Shown here piece by piece: positions 1 through 5,837 of a stretch of 7,405 nucleotides of DNA (the first letter of the stretch is position 1; each line of letters starts with the position of its first letter). The translations under genes and the position numbers were made by a program. The stretch is from Sandaracinobacteroides sp964394815 (GTDB lineage Bacteria > Pseudomonadota > Alphaproteobacteria > Sphingomonadales > Sphingomonadaceae), in the NCBI GenBank assembly GCA_964394815.1, contig CAYMZC010000125.1, positions 1-7,405 on the forward strand, written 5' to 3'. A model generated the notes under the pieces. That model ran no database searches. It was not told the DNA's origin and worked only from the letters and a program-made list of their open reading frames with translations.

Positions 1-1
1 C

Positions 2-1192
2 GATCGGCTGGACGAGCGCGGCCGCCATGCGCTGCTGAAGCTTGCCACCGGCAATCTGCGCGTGGGGGCCGGCGCGCGGCTGGCGCGGATGGCTTTTGCC
101 CGTGCCTTCGACGTTCCCGAAAGCGACGTCGAGGAACTGTGGCACGGCGTTGAGCCGCCCTATGGCCCGCTGTTCCACTGGGCAACGGGGGCGGGGCCAC
201 GCCCTGACGCGGGCGCGCAGCCGCTTTTCCGGCCCTTCATGCTGGCGCATCCGCTCGAAGCGCCCGAGATGCTCGACCTGGCCGAATACAGCGCCGAGTG
301 GAAGTGGGATGGCATCCGCGCCATGGCCGTGCGCGCCGGCGGTCAGGCGCGGCTCTACTCGCGTGACGGGAACGAGATTTCGGCTGCCTTCCCCGAAATA
401 TCGGCGGCCCAGTCGGTCGATGCCGTGCTTGATGGCGAGCTTCTCGTGCGCGCCGGAGACGGCGTGGCCAGTTTCAATGCCCTGCAAAAGCGGCTGGGGC
501 GCAAGCGTGTGCCGGGTGCGATGCTGCGCGACTATCCCGTTTTCATGCGCTGCTATGACCTTCTGTTCGATGGGCGCGAGGATCTGCGCGATCGCCCGCT
601 CGACGAGCGGCGGGCACGGCTGGAGGCTCTTGTCGGCCAGCTTGACCCGCAGCGTTTCGACATGTCCCCGGCCCTGGAAGCGGGCAGCTTCGCTGCGCTT
701 TCGGCGCTGCGCGATTCCCCGCCCGACCCGTTGATCGAAGGCCTGATGCTGAAGCGCCGCGATGCCCCCTATGTCTCAGGGCGGCGCGCTGGCCTGTGGT
801 ACAAGTGGAAGCGCGATGCGCTCAGGGCCGATTGCGTGCTGATGTATGCGCGGCGCGGCCATGGCCGCCGTTCCAGCTTCTTTTCCGATTTCACCTTCGG
901 CGCCTGGAGCGACGGGCAGCTGCTTCCTGTCGGCAAGGCCTATTTCGGCTTTACCGACGAGGAACTGAAGTGGCTCGACCGCTGGGTGCGTACGCACATG
1001 GTCGCGCGGCATGGCCCGGTTGCCGAAGTCGAGAAATCGCTGGTGCTGGAAGTCGCCTTCGATTCCATCGGGCCGAGCGCGCGCCACAAGTCAGGCCTTG
1101 CCATGCGCTTTCCCCGCATCAGCCGCATCCGCACCGACAAGCCCGCCGGGGAAGCGGACAGCGTGGCGGCGCTGGCGGCCATGGCCCGCTGA
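2..1192 (+). CDS. ATP-dependent DNA ligase, cisplatin damage response type (5'-truncated by window edge)
   Basis: Seals nicks in duplex DNA through a ligase-AMP intermediate; in this family the role is DNA repair, alongside the NAD-dependent replicative ligase. The frame is open from the first bases, so 396 residues are present and roughly the first 130 of a usual ~530 (most of the DNA-binding domain) lie outside. Residues counted from base 2: the nucleotidyl-transferase motif I KWDG has its adenylated lysine at residue 101 (codon 302–304). SRDG follows at 120–123, DGEL at 144–147, YDLLFDG near 185–191, motif IV EGLMLK at 246–251 and motif V KWKRD near 268–272. The OB-fold ends with motif VI RFPRISRIR at 369–377. 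All catalytic motifs are intact. In many genomes this ligase sits with an exonuclease, an Lhr-type helicase and the PdeM endonuclease; none follows it here, though the exonuclease could lie upstream. The family call is firm; the exact subfamily is inferred from motif wording. Confidence 0.93.
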   Translation, partial: DRLDERGRHALLKLATGNLRVGAGARLARMAFARAFDVPESDVEELWHGVEPPYGPLFHWATGAGPRPDAGAQPLFRPFMLAHPLEAPEMLDLAEYSAEWKWDGIRAMAVRAGGQARLYSRDGNEISAAFPEISAAQSVDAVLDGELLVRAGDGVASFNALQKRLGRKRVPGAMLRDYPVFMRCYDLLFDGREDLRDRPLDERRARLEALVGQLDPQRFDMSPALEAGSFAALSALRDSPPDPLIEGLMLKRRDAPYVSGRRAGLWYKWKRDALRADCVLMYARRGHGRRSSFFSDFTFGAWSDGQLLPVGKAYFGFTDEELKWLDRWVRTHMVARHGPVAEVEKSLVLEVAFDSIGPSARHKSGLAMRFPRISRIRTDKPAGEADSVAALAAMAR

Positions 1193-1193
1193 A

Positions 1194-1237
1194 GGCCTGG
1201 AGGGCCGCCCAGAGAAATTGACGGCCTGAGGGCCGTC
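1194..1237 (+). terminator. Two related GC hairpins after the ligase gene, possible terminator
   Basis: Just after the ligase stop there is a short stem GGCC-TGGAG-GGCC (1194–1206). Further on is a perfect 7-bp stem GACGGCC / GGCCGTC with loop TGAG (1220–1237). The cores, GGCCTGGAGGGCCG and GGCCTGAGGGCCG, differ by a single base insertion, so the second looks like a copy of the first. No T-run follows, so this is not a textbook intrinsic terminator. It could cause pausing or protect the mRNA end. The rest of the 151-base spacer up to 1343 shows no clear promoter. Confidence 0.35.
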
Positions 1238-1327
1238 CTGGCCAACATGGTTCACCTTCCTTCACAATTACGGCAGGCCTTTCATCTTCTCGCAAGACCA
1301 CAAGCTGCCTAAGGAATTCACCGGGGC

Positions 1328-1346
1328 GGAGGAGAATGATTTTTTG
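1328..1346 (+). promoter_or_regulatory. Ribosome binding site deciding a TTG start
   Basis: A strong Shine-Dalgarno GGAGGAG lies at 1328–1334. The only ATG nearby (1336) is one base away from it, too close to be used, and opens a frame that stops after eleven codons. A TTG at 1344 lies nine bases downstream and opens directly onto a signal peptide, so TTG is taken as the start of the next gene. Confidence 0.6.
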
Positions 1347-2984
1347 CGCGTCTTTCTGGCTCTGTTCCTGACCGTCCTTCTGGCCCTGCCGGCTGCGGCC
1401 AGGAATGGCCAGGATGCGGCATCGCAATGGGCTGTCGCGGAAACGGCGAGCTTCCGCGTCTATGGCCGGGGCGATACGGGGCGTGTTTCCGAGCATGCGG
1501 TCCTGCTCGAGGAATTTCGCGGGCTTTTCACCGATGGCAGCGGCAAATCCGTCCGTGCGCCCCGGCTCGACCTTTTTCTGGTGCCCGACATGGAAAAGGC
1601 AACGCCCTGGCAGGCGCTGCCACATGGTGTCGCCGGCATGTACCGGGCGGACAGCGGCCGCATGTCCGTCATAGCACTCGATCATGCCGGCGCGGGCGCA
1701 CCGGATACTGCCGGGGTGCGCCGTATCCTGCTGCATGAAGTCGCCCACCATGTGATGTTTTCGGCGGGCGCCGGCGACCTGCCGCCATGGTATCTGGAAG
1801 GCTATGCGGAATATGTCGCCACCGCCGGCTTCACTGCCCGGCAGGTGGCTCTTGGCGCGCCGGTGAAGGCGCATGCGGCCTGGCTTTCAAGGCGCGACTG
1901 GATGCCGCTCGAAAAGCTGCTGGCATGGGAATCGTCCGGCAAGAGCGGCGCGGATACGGCAGCCTTTTACGCCCAGAGCTGGCTGATGGTGCATCATCTC
2001 ATGCACAGCCCCGCCATGCGACCGAAGCTGCACAGCTATCTTGAAGCCGTGCGCGCCGGCGAGGACAGGGTGGAGGCTTTCCGCCGGCATGTCGCGAAGG
2101 ACTTCGCAGCCTTCACCCGCGCCCTGAAGCACCACGCCCGCCATGGTCTTGAAAGCGGGCGGCGCACGATGCCGCGCGCCGAACCCCCGCCTGTCGTGAG
2201 CATGCGGTTGCTGGGCCCGGCCGCCGATGACATGCTGATGCACATGGTAGCGCTGGAGCATGGCGTGGATCCGCGCTTGCGGACCGGCGTGATTGACGAG
2301 ATCCGCCGCCTTGCAGCCCGCCATCCGGATGATCCGCTGGCGCGCCGCACGCTTGCGCTGGCCGAGTTGCAGCATGGAAGCACGGATGCGGCTGCCGTCT
2401 CGCTGGAGGCGCTGCTGCGCGACGCACCGGATGATCCCGACCTTCTTCGCTGGCACGCCCTGTCGCTGAAGCCCTATGCCGCATCCGCCGGGCCGGAAAC
2501 GGTGGCCAGGGCGCGGCAGTTGCTGGAAGCGGCCGTGCGCGCGGCCCCGGATGACTGGCGCAGCCTGCATGCGCTGGCATGGGTGCAGTGGGTCATCTGG
2601 AAGCATGAGCAGGATCATGGCGCGCCGCAGGCCGGGCCTGTGCCGCACGAGATGATGATGACCCTGCTGAAGGCCCAGCGGATTGCCCCCCAGGTAGCGG
2701 ATATTGCATTGGAAAGCGCCATGCTTCTGGCTCTTGTGGGCAGGCCGGACAGCGCAGAAAGGCTGCTGGCCTCGCTTGCCGTCACGGCGCACTCCCAGAA
2801 GACGTCCCGGCTGGTGTCCGGTCTCATCCGGCAGATCCGCACAGGGGACAGGGCGTGGCTTGCGACCCATGTCGAGGCTGTCCGCAAGAAGCTTGCGCGC
2901 GAAACGGTCGCCAGGCGCCCCGTTGCCGTGGAGCAGATGGCGGCGCCTGCCGCAGACAATCCGCCTCAGCGCGGGGCGCGGTAG
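1344..2984 (+). CDS. Predicted exported zinc metallopeptidase (MA-like, HExxH) with TPR-like C-terminal half
   Basis: 546 residues; I do not recognise a named gene. Residues 1–19 form a signal peptide: R2, a hydrophobic core FLALFLTVLLAL, then PAAA before R20, fitting signal peptidase I cleavage. Export to the periplasm or beyond is therefore likely. The N-terminal half resembles MA-like gluzincin peptidases. HEVAH at 131–135 supplies two zinc-ligand histidines and the catalytic glutamate, and PPWYLEGYAEY (147–157) supplies the likely third ligand E152. From about 315 to 480 the protein is helical with TPR-like units (around 330–368 and 385–415), suggesting protein contacts. The tail is basic and Ala/Pro-rich. 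The start is TTG, chosen for the Shine-Dalgarno at 1328–1334 and the signal peptide. The gene stands alone on its strand, and its last 19 bases overlap the end of tesB on the other strand. Substrate unknown; peptidase activity is inferred from motifs only. Confidence 0.82.
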   Translation: MRVFLALFLTVLLALPAAARNGQDAASQWAVAETASFRVYGRGDTGRVSEHAVLLEEFRGLFTDGSGKSVRAPRLDLFLVPDMEKATPWQALPHGVAGMYRADSGRMSVIALDHAGAGAPDTAGVRRILLHEVAHHVMFSAGAGDLPPWYLEGYAEYVATAGFTARQVALGAPVKAHAAWLSRRDWMPLEKLLAWESSGKSGADTAAFYAQSWLMVHHLMHSPAMRPKLHSYLEAVRAGEDRVEAFRRHVAKDFAAFTRALKHHARHGLESGRRTMPRAEPPPVVSMRLLGPAADDMLMHMVALEHGVDPRLRTGVIDEIRRLAARHPDDPLARRTLALAELQHGSTDAAAVSLEALLRDAPDDPDLLRWHALSLKPYAASAGPETVARARQLLEAAVRAAPDDWRSLHALAWVQWVIWKHEQDHGAPQAGPVPHEMMMTLLKAQRIAPQVADIALESAMLLALVGRPDSAERLLASLAVTAHSQKTSRLVSGLIRQIRTGDRAWLATHVEAVRKKLARETVARRPVAVEQMAAPAADNPPQRGAR

Positions 2985-3847
2985 CGGATAAGCCCTTCCT
3001 GCACCACGGTCGCGACGAGCAGGCCATCCGACTGGCGATAGATCTTGCCGATGTTGAGGCCGCGCCCGCCCGAAGCGACCGGGCTTGTCTGATCATAGAG
3101 ATGCCATTCCGACGGATCGGGCTGGTGGTGAAACCAGATGCTGTGATCGAGCGACGCCGATTGCAGGGCGGGGTCCGTCCAGGAAACCGCATGGGGCAGG
3201 ATGCAGGTATCGAGCAGCGTCATGTCGGTCGCGTAGGCGAAGAGCGCCGCGCGCAGCGCCATGCCTTCGGGTGCAGCGCCATCCGCGCGGAACCAGTTGC
3301 GTGCGGCCGGCTCCATCTTCTTTGGCTTGAACAGATTCTGGTGCGACACCGCGCGGAATTCGAAGGGCCGCGCGCGCTTCGTCCAGGTGGTGCGCCAGGG
3401 TTCGGGGATGCGCTCCCCGATCTTCTCGTTCCATTCCCGCTCGTTCAGCAGGCCTTCGGGGCCAGGCGTCTCGGGCATGCGGTCCTGATGTTCCAGCCCC
3501 TGTTCCATCACCTGGAAGCTTGCGGCGAGCGAGAATATGGCCCGGCCATGCTGGATCGCGGTGACACGGCGCGTCGTGAAGCTTCCGCCGTCCCGCTCGC
3601 GGTCGACCTTGTAGAGGATCGGGATACGGGGTTCGCCGGGGCGGATGAAATAGCTGTGCAGCGAGTGGATGGGACGGTCGGCCGCAACGGTGCGCTGCGC
3701 GGCGGCAAGCGCCTGCGCCACCACCTGGCCGCCATAGACGCGCACCCAGCCTTCGTCCGTGTTGCGGCCGCGGTAGAGATCCACTTCGATTTCCTCGACA
3801 TCGAGGAGGGTGACGAGGTTCTCGAGATCCTTGGACATCATGCTCAT
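2966..3847 (-). CDS. tesB: Acyl-CoA thioesterase II
   Basis: Hydrolyses medium- and long-chain acyl-CoA to free fatty acid and CoA in the cytoplasm. The 293 residues match the usual TesB length (~286). It is a double hotdog protein. The first half carries YGGQVVAQAL (38–47), HSLHSYFIRPG (61–71) and DGGSFTTRRV (86–95). The second half carries the catalytic set known from E. coli TesB: D208 in YATDMTLLDT, S232 in ASLDHSIWFH (threonine in E. coli) and Q283 in VVQEG. An in-frame TAA (plus-strand 3857–3859) lies just upstream, so the start must be one of the methionines at residues 1, 3 or 4. No clear Shine-Dalgarno precedes any of them, and an inverted repeat occupies that place. The gene is divergent from the GDT1-family gene and convergent with the metallopeptidase gene. 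Confidence 0.95.
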   Translation of the reverse strand: MSMMSKDLENLVTLLDVEEIEVDLYRGRNTDEGWVRVYGGQVVAQALAAAQRTVAADRPIHSLHSYFIRPGEPRIPILYKVDRERDGGSFTTRRVTAIQHGRAIFSLAASFQVMEQGLEHQDRMPETPGPEGLLNEREWNEKIGERIPEPWRTTWTKRARPFEFRAVSHQNLFKPKKMEPAARNWFRADGAAPEGMALRAALFAYATDMTLLDTCILPHAVSWTDPALQSASLDHSIWFHHQPDPSEWHLYDQTSPVASGGRGLNIGKIYRQSDGLLVATVVQEGLIRYRAPR

Positions 3848-3850
3848 GCC

Positions 3851-3888
3851 AGCCGGTTACGGCGCACGGGCCGGCCTTGCAACCGGCT
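3851..3888. promoter_or_regulatory. Perfect 8-bp inverted repeat in the tesB/GDT1 divergent spacer
   Basis: AGCCGGTT (3851–3858) and AACCGGCT (3881–3888) are exact inverted copies separated by 22 bases. The 8-base palindrome GGCCGGCC (3869–3876) lies inside the loop. The element fills most of the 64-base spacer, ending 3 bases before the first tesB ATG and 23 bases before the GDT1 ATG. It could be an operator shared by both genes or an RNA hairpin in the tesB leader. GC-rich palindromes arise by chance in such DNA, so the function is inferred from position only. Confidence 0.35.
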
Positions 3889-3911
3889 TTGCCAGCGCGC
3901 ACAGGCAAACC

Positions 3912-4469
3912 ATGTTCGAGCCGTTCCTCGTTTCCACCCTTACGGTCGCCATCGCCGAGATGGGGGACAAGACCCAGCTTCTGGCAATCCTGCTTGCGGC
4001 GCGCTTCGGAAAACCGCTTGCCGTCATCGCCGGGATTGCCGCCGCCACCGTGCTCAACCATGCGCTCGCAGCGTCTGCCGGCGTGCTGGTTGCGGGGCTG
4101 GTCGATCCTGCGATCCTGCGCTGGCTTCTGGCGGCCGGCTTCTTCGCCACGGCCATCTGGGCGCTTGTGCCCGACAAGGCGGATGAAGGGCCGGTGGGGC
4201 AGGGCGCCTGGGGGCCGTTCCTGGCGACCCTTGCGGCCTTCTTCATCGTCGAGATGGGGGACAAGACCCAGATCGCGACCGTGGCACTTGCCGCCCGCTA
4301 TGATGCTGTCATCGCCGTGACACTGGGCACCACGATCGGCATGCTGCTGGCCAATGTTCCAGCCGTGGTCTTCGCCCAGAAGCTGCTGCAAATCCTGCCG
4401 CTGAAGCTGTTGCGCCTTGCCGCCGCCCTCATTTTCGCCGGGCTGGGTGTCGCGACCCTGCTGGCCTGA
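3912..4469 (+). CDS. TMEM165/GDT1 family (UPF0016) membrane protein, probable Mn2+/Ca2+ exporter
   Basis: 185 residues, almost wholly hydrophobic with about six membrane segments in two similar halves. Each half carries the family signature E-x-G-D-K-T: EMGDKTQ at 16–22 and again at 114–120. These acidic residues are the expected cation site. The halves are joined by a short polar loop (about 87–100, PDKADEGPVGQG). Family members move divalent cations, mainly Mn2+ out of the bacterial cytoplasm, across the inner membrane; the ion is not provable here. The frame is open back to 3810, but that extension runs inside tesB. The ATG at 3912 gives the usual MFEPFLVST-type N-terminus, although its Shine-Dalgarno is weak (CAGG). 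The gene is divergent from tesB and its stop faces that of purA across 35 bases. No manganese riboswitch is visible in the short upstream spacer. Confidence 0.9.
   Translation: MFEPFLVSTLTVAIAEMGDKTQLLAILLAARFGKPLAVIAGIAAATVLNHALAASAGVLVAGLVDPAILRWLLAAGFFATAIWALVPDKADEGPVGQGAWGPFLATLAAFFIVEMGDKTQIATVALAARYDAVIAVTLGTTIGMLLANVPAVVFAQKLLQILPLKLLRLAAALIFAGLGVATLLA
3956..4271 (+). repeat. 22-base exact direct repeat encoding the two EMGDKTQ motifs
   Basis: Positions 3956–3977 and 4250–4271 are identical over 22 bases and lie in the same reading frame 294 bases apart. Each encodes one E-M-G-D-K-T-Q cation-binding motif. The protein family arose by internal duplication, but the flanking codons have diverged completely. 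Exact identity across every synonymous position is more than protein conservation requires. Confidence 0.85.
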
Positions 4470-4486
4470 TCCACTTGGCCTGATCC
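4462..4486 (+). repeat. 11-base direct repeat spanning the GDT1-family stop codon
   Basis: TGGCCTGATCC occurs at 4462–4472 and again at 4476–4486, a 14-base period. The first copy contains the last codons and the TGA stop. The second lies in the 35-base spacer before the purA stop. It looks like a small local duplication. No T-tract or strong stem that would mark a terminator is present in this convergent spacer. Confidence 0.6.
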
Positions 4487-4504
4487 GGCCGGTTTCGTGC
4501 CGCC

Positions 4505-5794
4505 TCAGTCCCGGAAGGGGTCGCGCACGAGGATTGTGTCGTCGCGCTCGGGGCTGGTTGAGACAAGGGCGACCGGGCAGTCGATCAGCTCTTCGATCCG
4601 GCGGATATATTTGATGGCGGCCGCCGGCAGATCGGCCCAGCTGCGCGCGCCCTGCGTGCTGTCCTGCCAGCCTTCGAACCGCTCATAGACCGGTTTCGCG
4701 GCTGCCTGCGCGCGGGTGGAAGAGGGCAGGTGGTCGAGCATCTCGCCATCCACTTCATAGCCCGTGCAGACCAGAAGTTCCTCGAAGCCATCGAGCACAT
4801 CGAGCTTGGTGAGGGCGATGCCATCGACGCCCGAAAGCGCGATCGACTGGCGCACCAAGGCTGCATCGAACCAGCCGCAGCGGCGCTTGCGCCCCGTGAC
4901 CGTGCCGAATTCGCGGCCGCGCTGGCCAAGGCGCTCGCCGGTTTCATCCTCGAGCTCGGTCGGGAAGGGGCCGGAGCCGACGCGCGTCGTGTAGGCCTTC
5001 ACGATGCCCAGCACATAGTTGATGGCGCCCGGCCCCATGCCCGAGCCGGCAGCCGCCTGCCCGGCGACCACATTGGACGAGGTGACGAAGGGGTAGGTGC
5101 CGTGATCGACATCCAGAAGGACACCCTGCGCGCCTTCGAAAAGGATGCGCGCGCGTTGCCGGCGCTTGGACGCAAGCGTTTTCCAGACCGGGGCGGCATA
5201 GGGCAGGATTTCCGGCGCGATCGCCCGCAGGTCCGCCACCAGGGCGGCGCGGTCGATCGGATCGACGCCGAAGCCGGAACGAAGCGCATTGTGATGGGCA
5301 AGCAGCCTGTCGATCTGCGGGGCAGCCGAATCGAGGTCGGCAAGGTCGCAGACGCGCAGGGCGCGGCGGCCGACCTTGTCTTCATAGGCCGGCCCGATGC
5401 CGCGCCGCGTGGTACCGATCTTGCCGGCGCCGCTCGCATCCTCGCGCAGGGCGTCGAGATCGCGGTGGAAGGGCAGGATCAGCGGGCAATTGTCGGCGAT
5501 CATCAGCTTTTCGGGCGTGATCACGACCCCCTGGCCACGCAGCCGGGCCATTTCATCCTTCAGCGCCCATGGGTCGAGCACGACGCCATTGCCGATGCAG
5601 CTGAGCGTGCCGCGCACGATTCCGGATGGCAGCAGAGAAAGCTTGTAGACCTGTTCGCCCACGACAAGCGTGTGACCGGCATTGTGCCCGCCCTGGAAAC
5701 GCACGACGACATCGGCGCGGGCCGACAGCCAGTCAACGATCTTGCCCTTGCCCTCATCGCCCCACTGGGCGCCGATCACAACAACATTGGCCAC
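4505..5794 (-). CDS. purA: Adenylosuccinate synthase
   Basis: Joins IMP and aspartate using GTP to give adenylosuccinate, the first committed step to AMP, in the cytoplasm. 429 residues, the normal family length. The N-terminus has the P-loop-like WGDEGKGK (11–18) with catalytic D13, and GGHNAGHT (35–42) with catalytic H41. Further on come GTTRRGIGPAYEDK (IMP site), FEGAQG followed by DVDHGTYPFVTSSN, GPFPTE, TGRKRRCGWFD and the guanine-binding TKLDVLDG. STSPERDDT lies near the C-terminus. All expected motifs are intact. The start is GTG at 5794, fixed by the AAGGAG Shine-Dalgarno eight bases upstream and the usual A-N-V-V-V-I-G-A-Q-W-G beginning. It follows hisZ by 43 bases on the same strand and is probably cotranscribed with serA and hisZ. 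It converges with the GDT1-family gene. Confidence 0.98.
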   Translation of the reverse strand: MANVVVIGAQWGDEGKGKIVDWLSARADVVVRFQGGHNAGHTLVVGEQVYKLSLLPSGIVRGTLSCIGNGVVLDPWALKDEMARLRGQGVVITPEKLMIADNCPLILPFHRDLDALREDASGAGKIGTTRRGIGPAYEDKVGRRALRVCDLADLDSAAPQIDRLLAHHNALRSGFGVDPIDRAALVADLRAIAPEILPYAAPVWKTLASKRRQRARILFEGAQGVLLDVDHGTYPFVTSSNVVAGQAAAGSGMGPGAINYVLGIVKAYTTRVGSGPFPTELEDETGERLGQRGREFGTVTGRKRRCGWFDAALVRQSIALSGVDGIALTKLDVLDGFEELLVCTGYEVDGEMLDHLPSSTRAQAAAKPVYERFEGWQDSTQGARSWADLPAAAIKYIRRIEELIDCPVALVSTSPERDDTILVRDPFRD

Positions 5795-5802
5795 GATAGA
5801 TG

Positions 5803-5808
5803 CTCCTT
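5803..5808 (-). promoter_or_regulatory. Strong ribosome binding site for purA
   Basis: On the minus strand AAGGAG is followed by eight bases and then the GTG start of purA. This decides the GTG start over any in-frame extension into the hisZ region. The upstream end of the site overlaps the edge of a 10-base tandem repeat. Confidence 0.8.
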
Positions 5809-5825
5809 GAAGGGGCTTGAAGGGG
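5806..5825 (-). repeat. Tandem 10-base repeat in the hisZ–purA spacer
   Basis: CTTGAAGGGG is present twice head to tail (5806–5815 and 5816–5825 as read on the plus strand). It lies within the 43-base spacer and runs into the purA Shine-Dalgarno. Both copies are exact. It is outside both coding regions, so copy number could change without harming a protein. Confidence 0.8.
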
Positions 5826-5837
5826 ATTGGGCGGGGC

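Noticed and set aside
1261..1289. Sigma-70 promoter with TTCACA as -35 for the metallopeptidase gene
   Set aside because: The best -10 at the right spacing (CATCTT) matches only half the consensus; not distinguishable from chance.
1460..1874. Minus-strand open frames within the metallopeptidase gene
   Set aside because: They lie antisense to a gene with a signal peptide and catalytic motifs, and have no ribosome site or recognisable domain.
3810..3911. 34-residue N-terminal extension of the GDT1-family protein
   Set aside because: It lies largely within tesB, is not membrane-like, and the ATG at 3912 gives the family's usual start.
3848..3911. yybP-ykoY manganese riboswitch upstream of the GDT1-family gene
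   Set aside because: This class controls some manganese exporters, but the spacer is only 64 bases and lacks its conserved loops.
2855..4186. 443-codon open frame on the plus strand across tesB
   Set aside because: It lies antisense to a clear TesB and has no family-like motifs. It is a GC-rich shadow frame.
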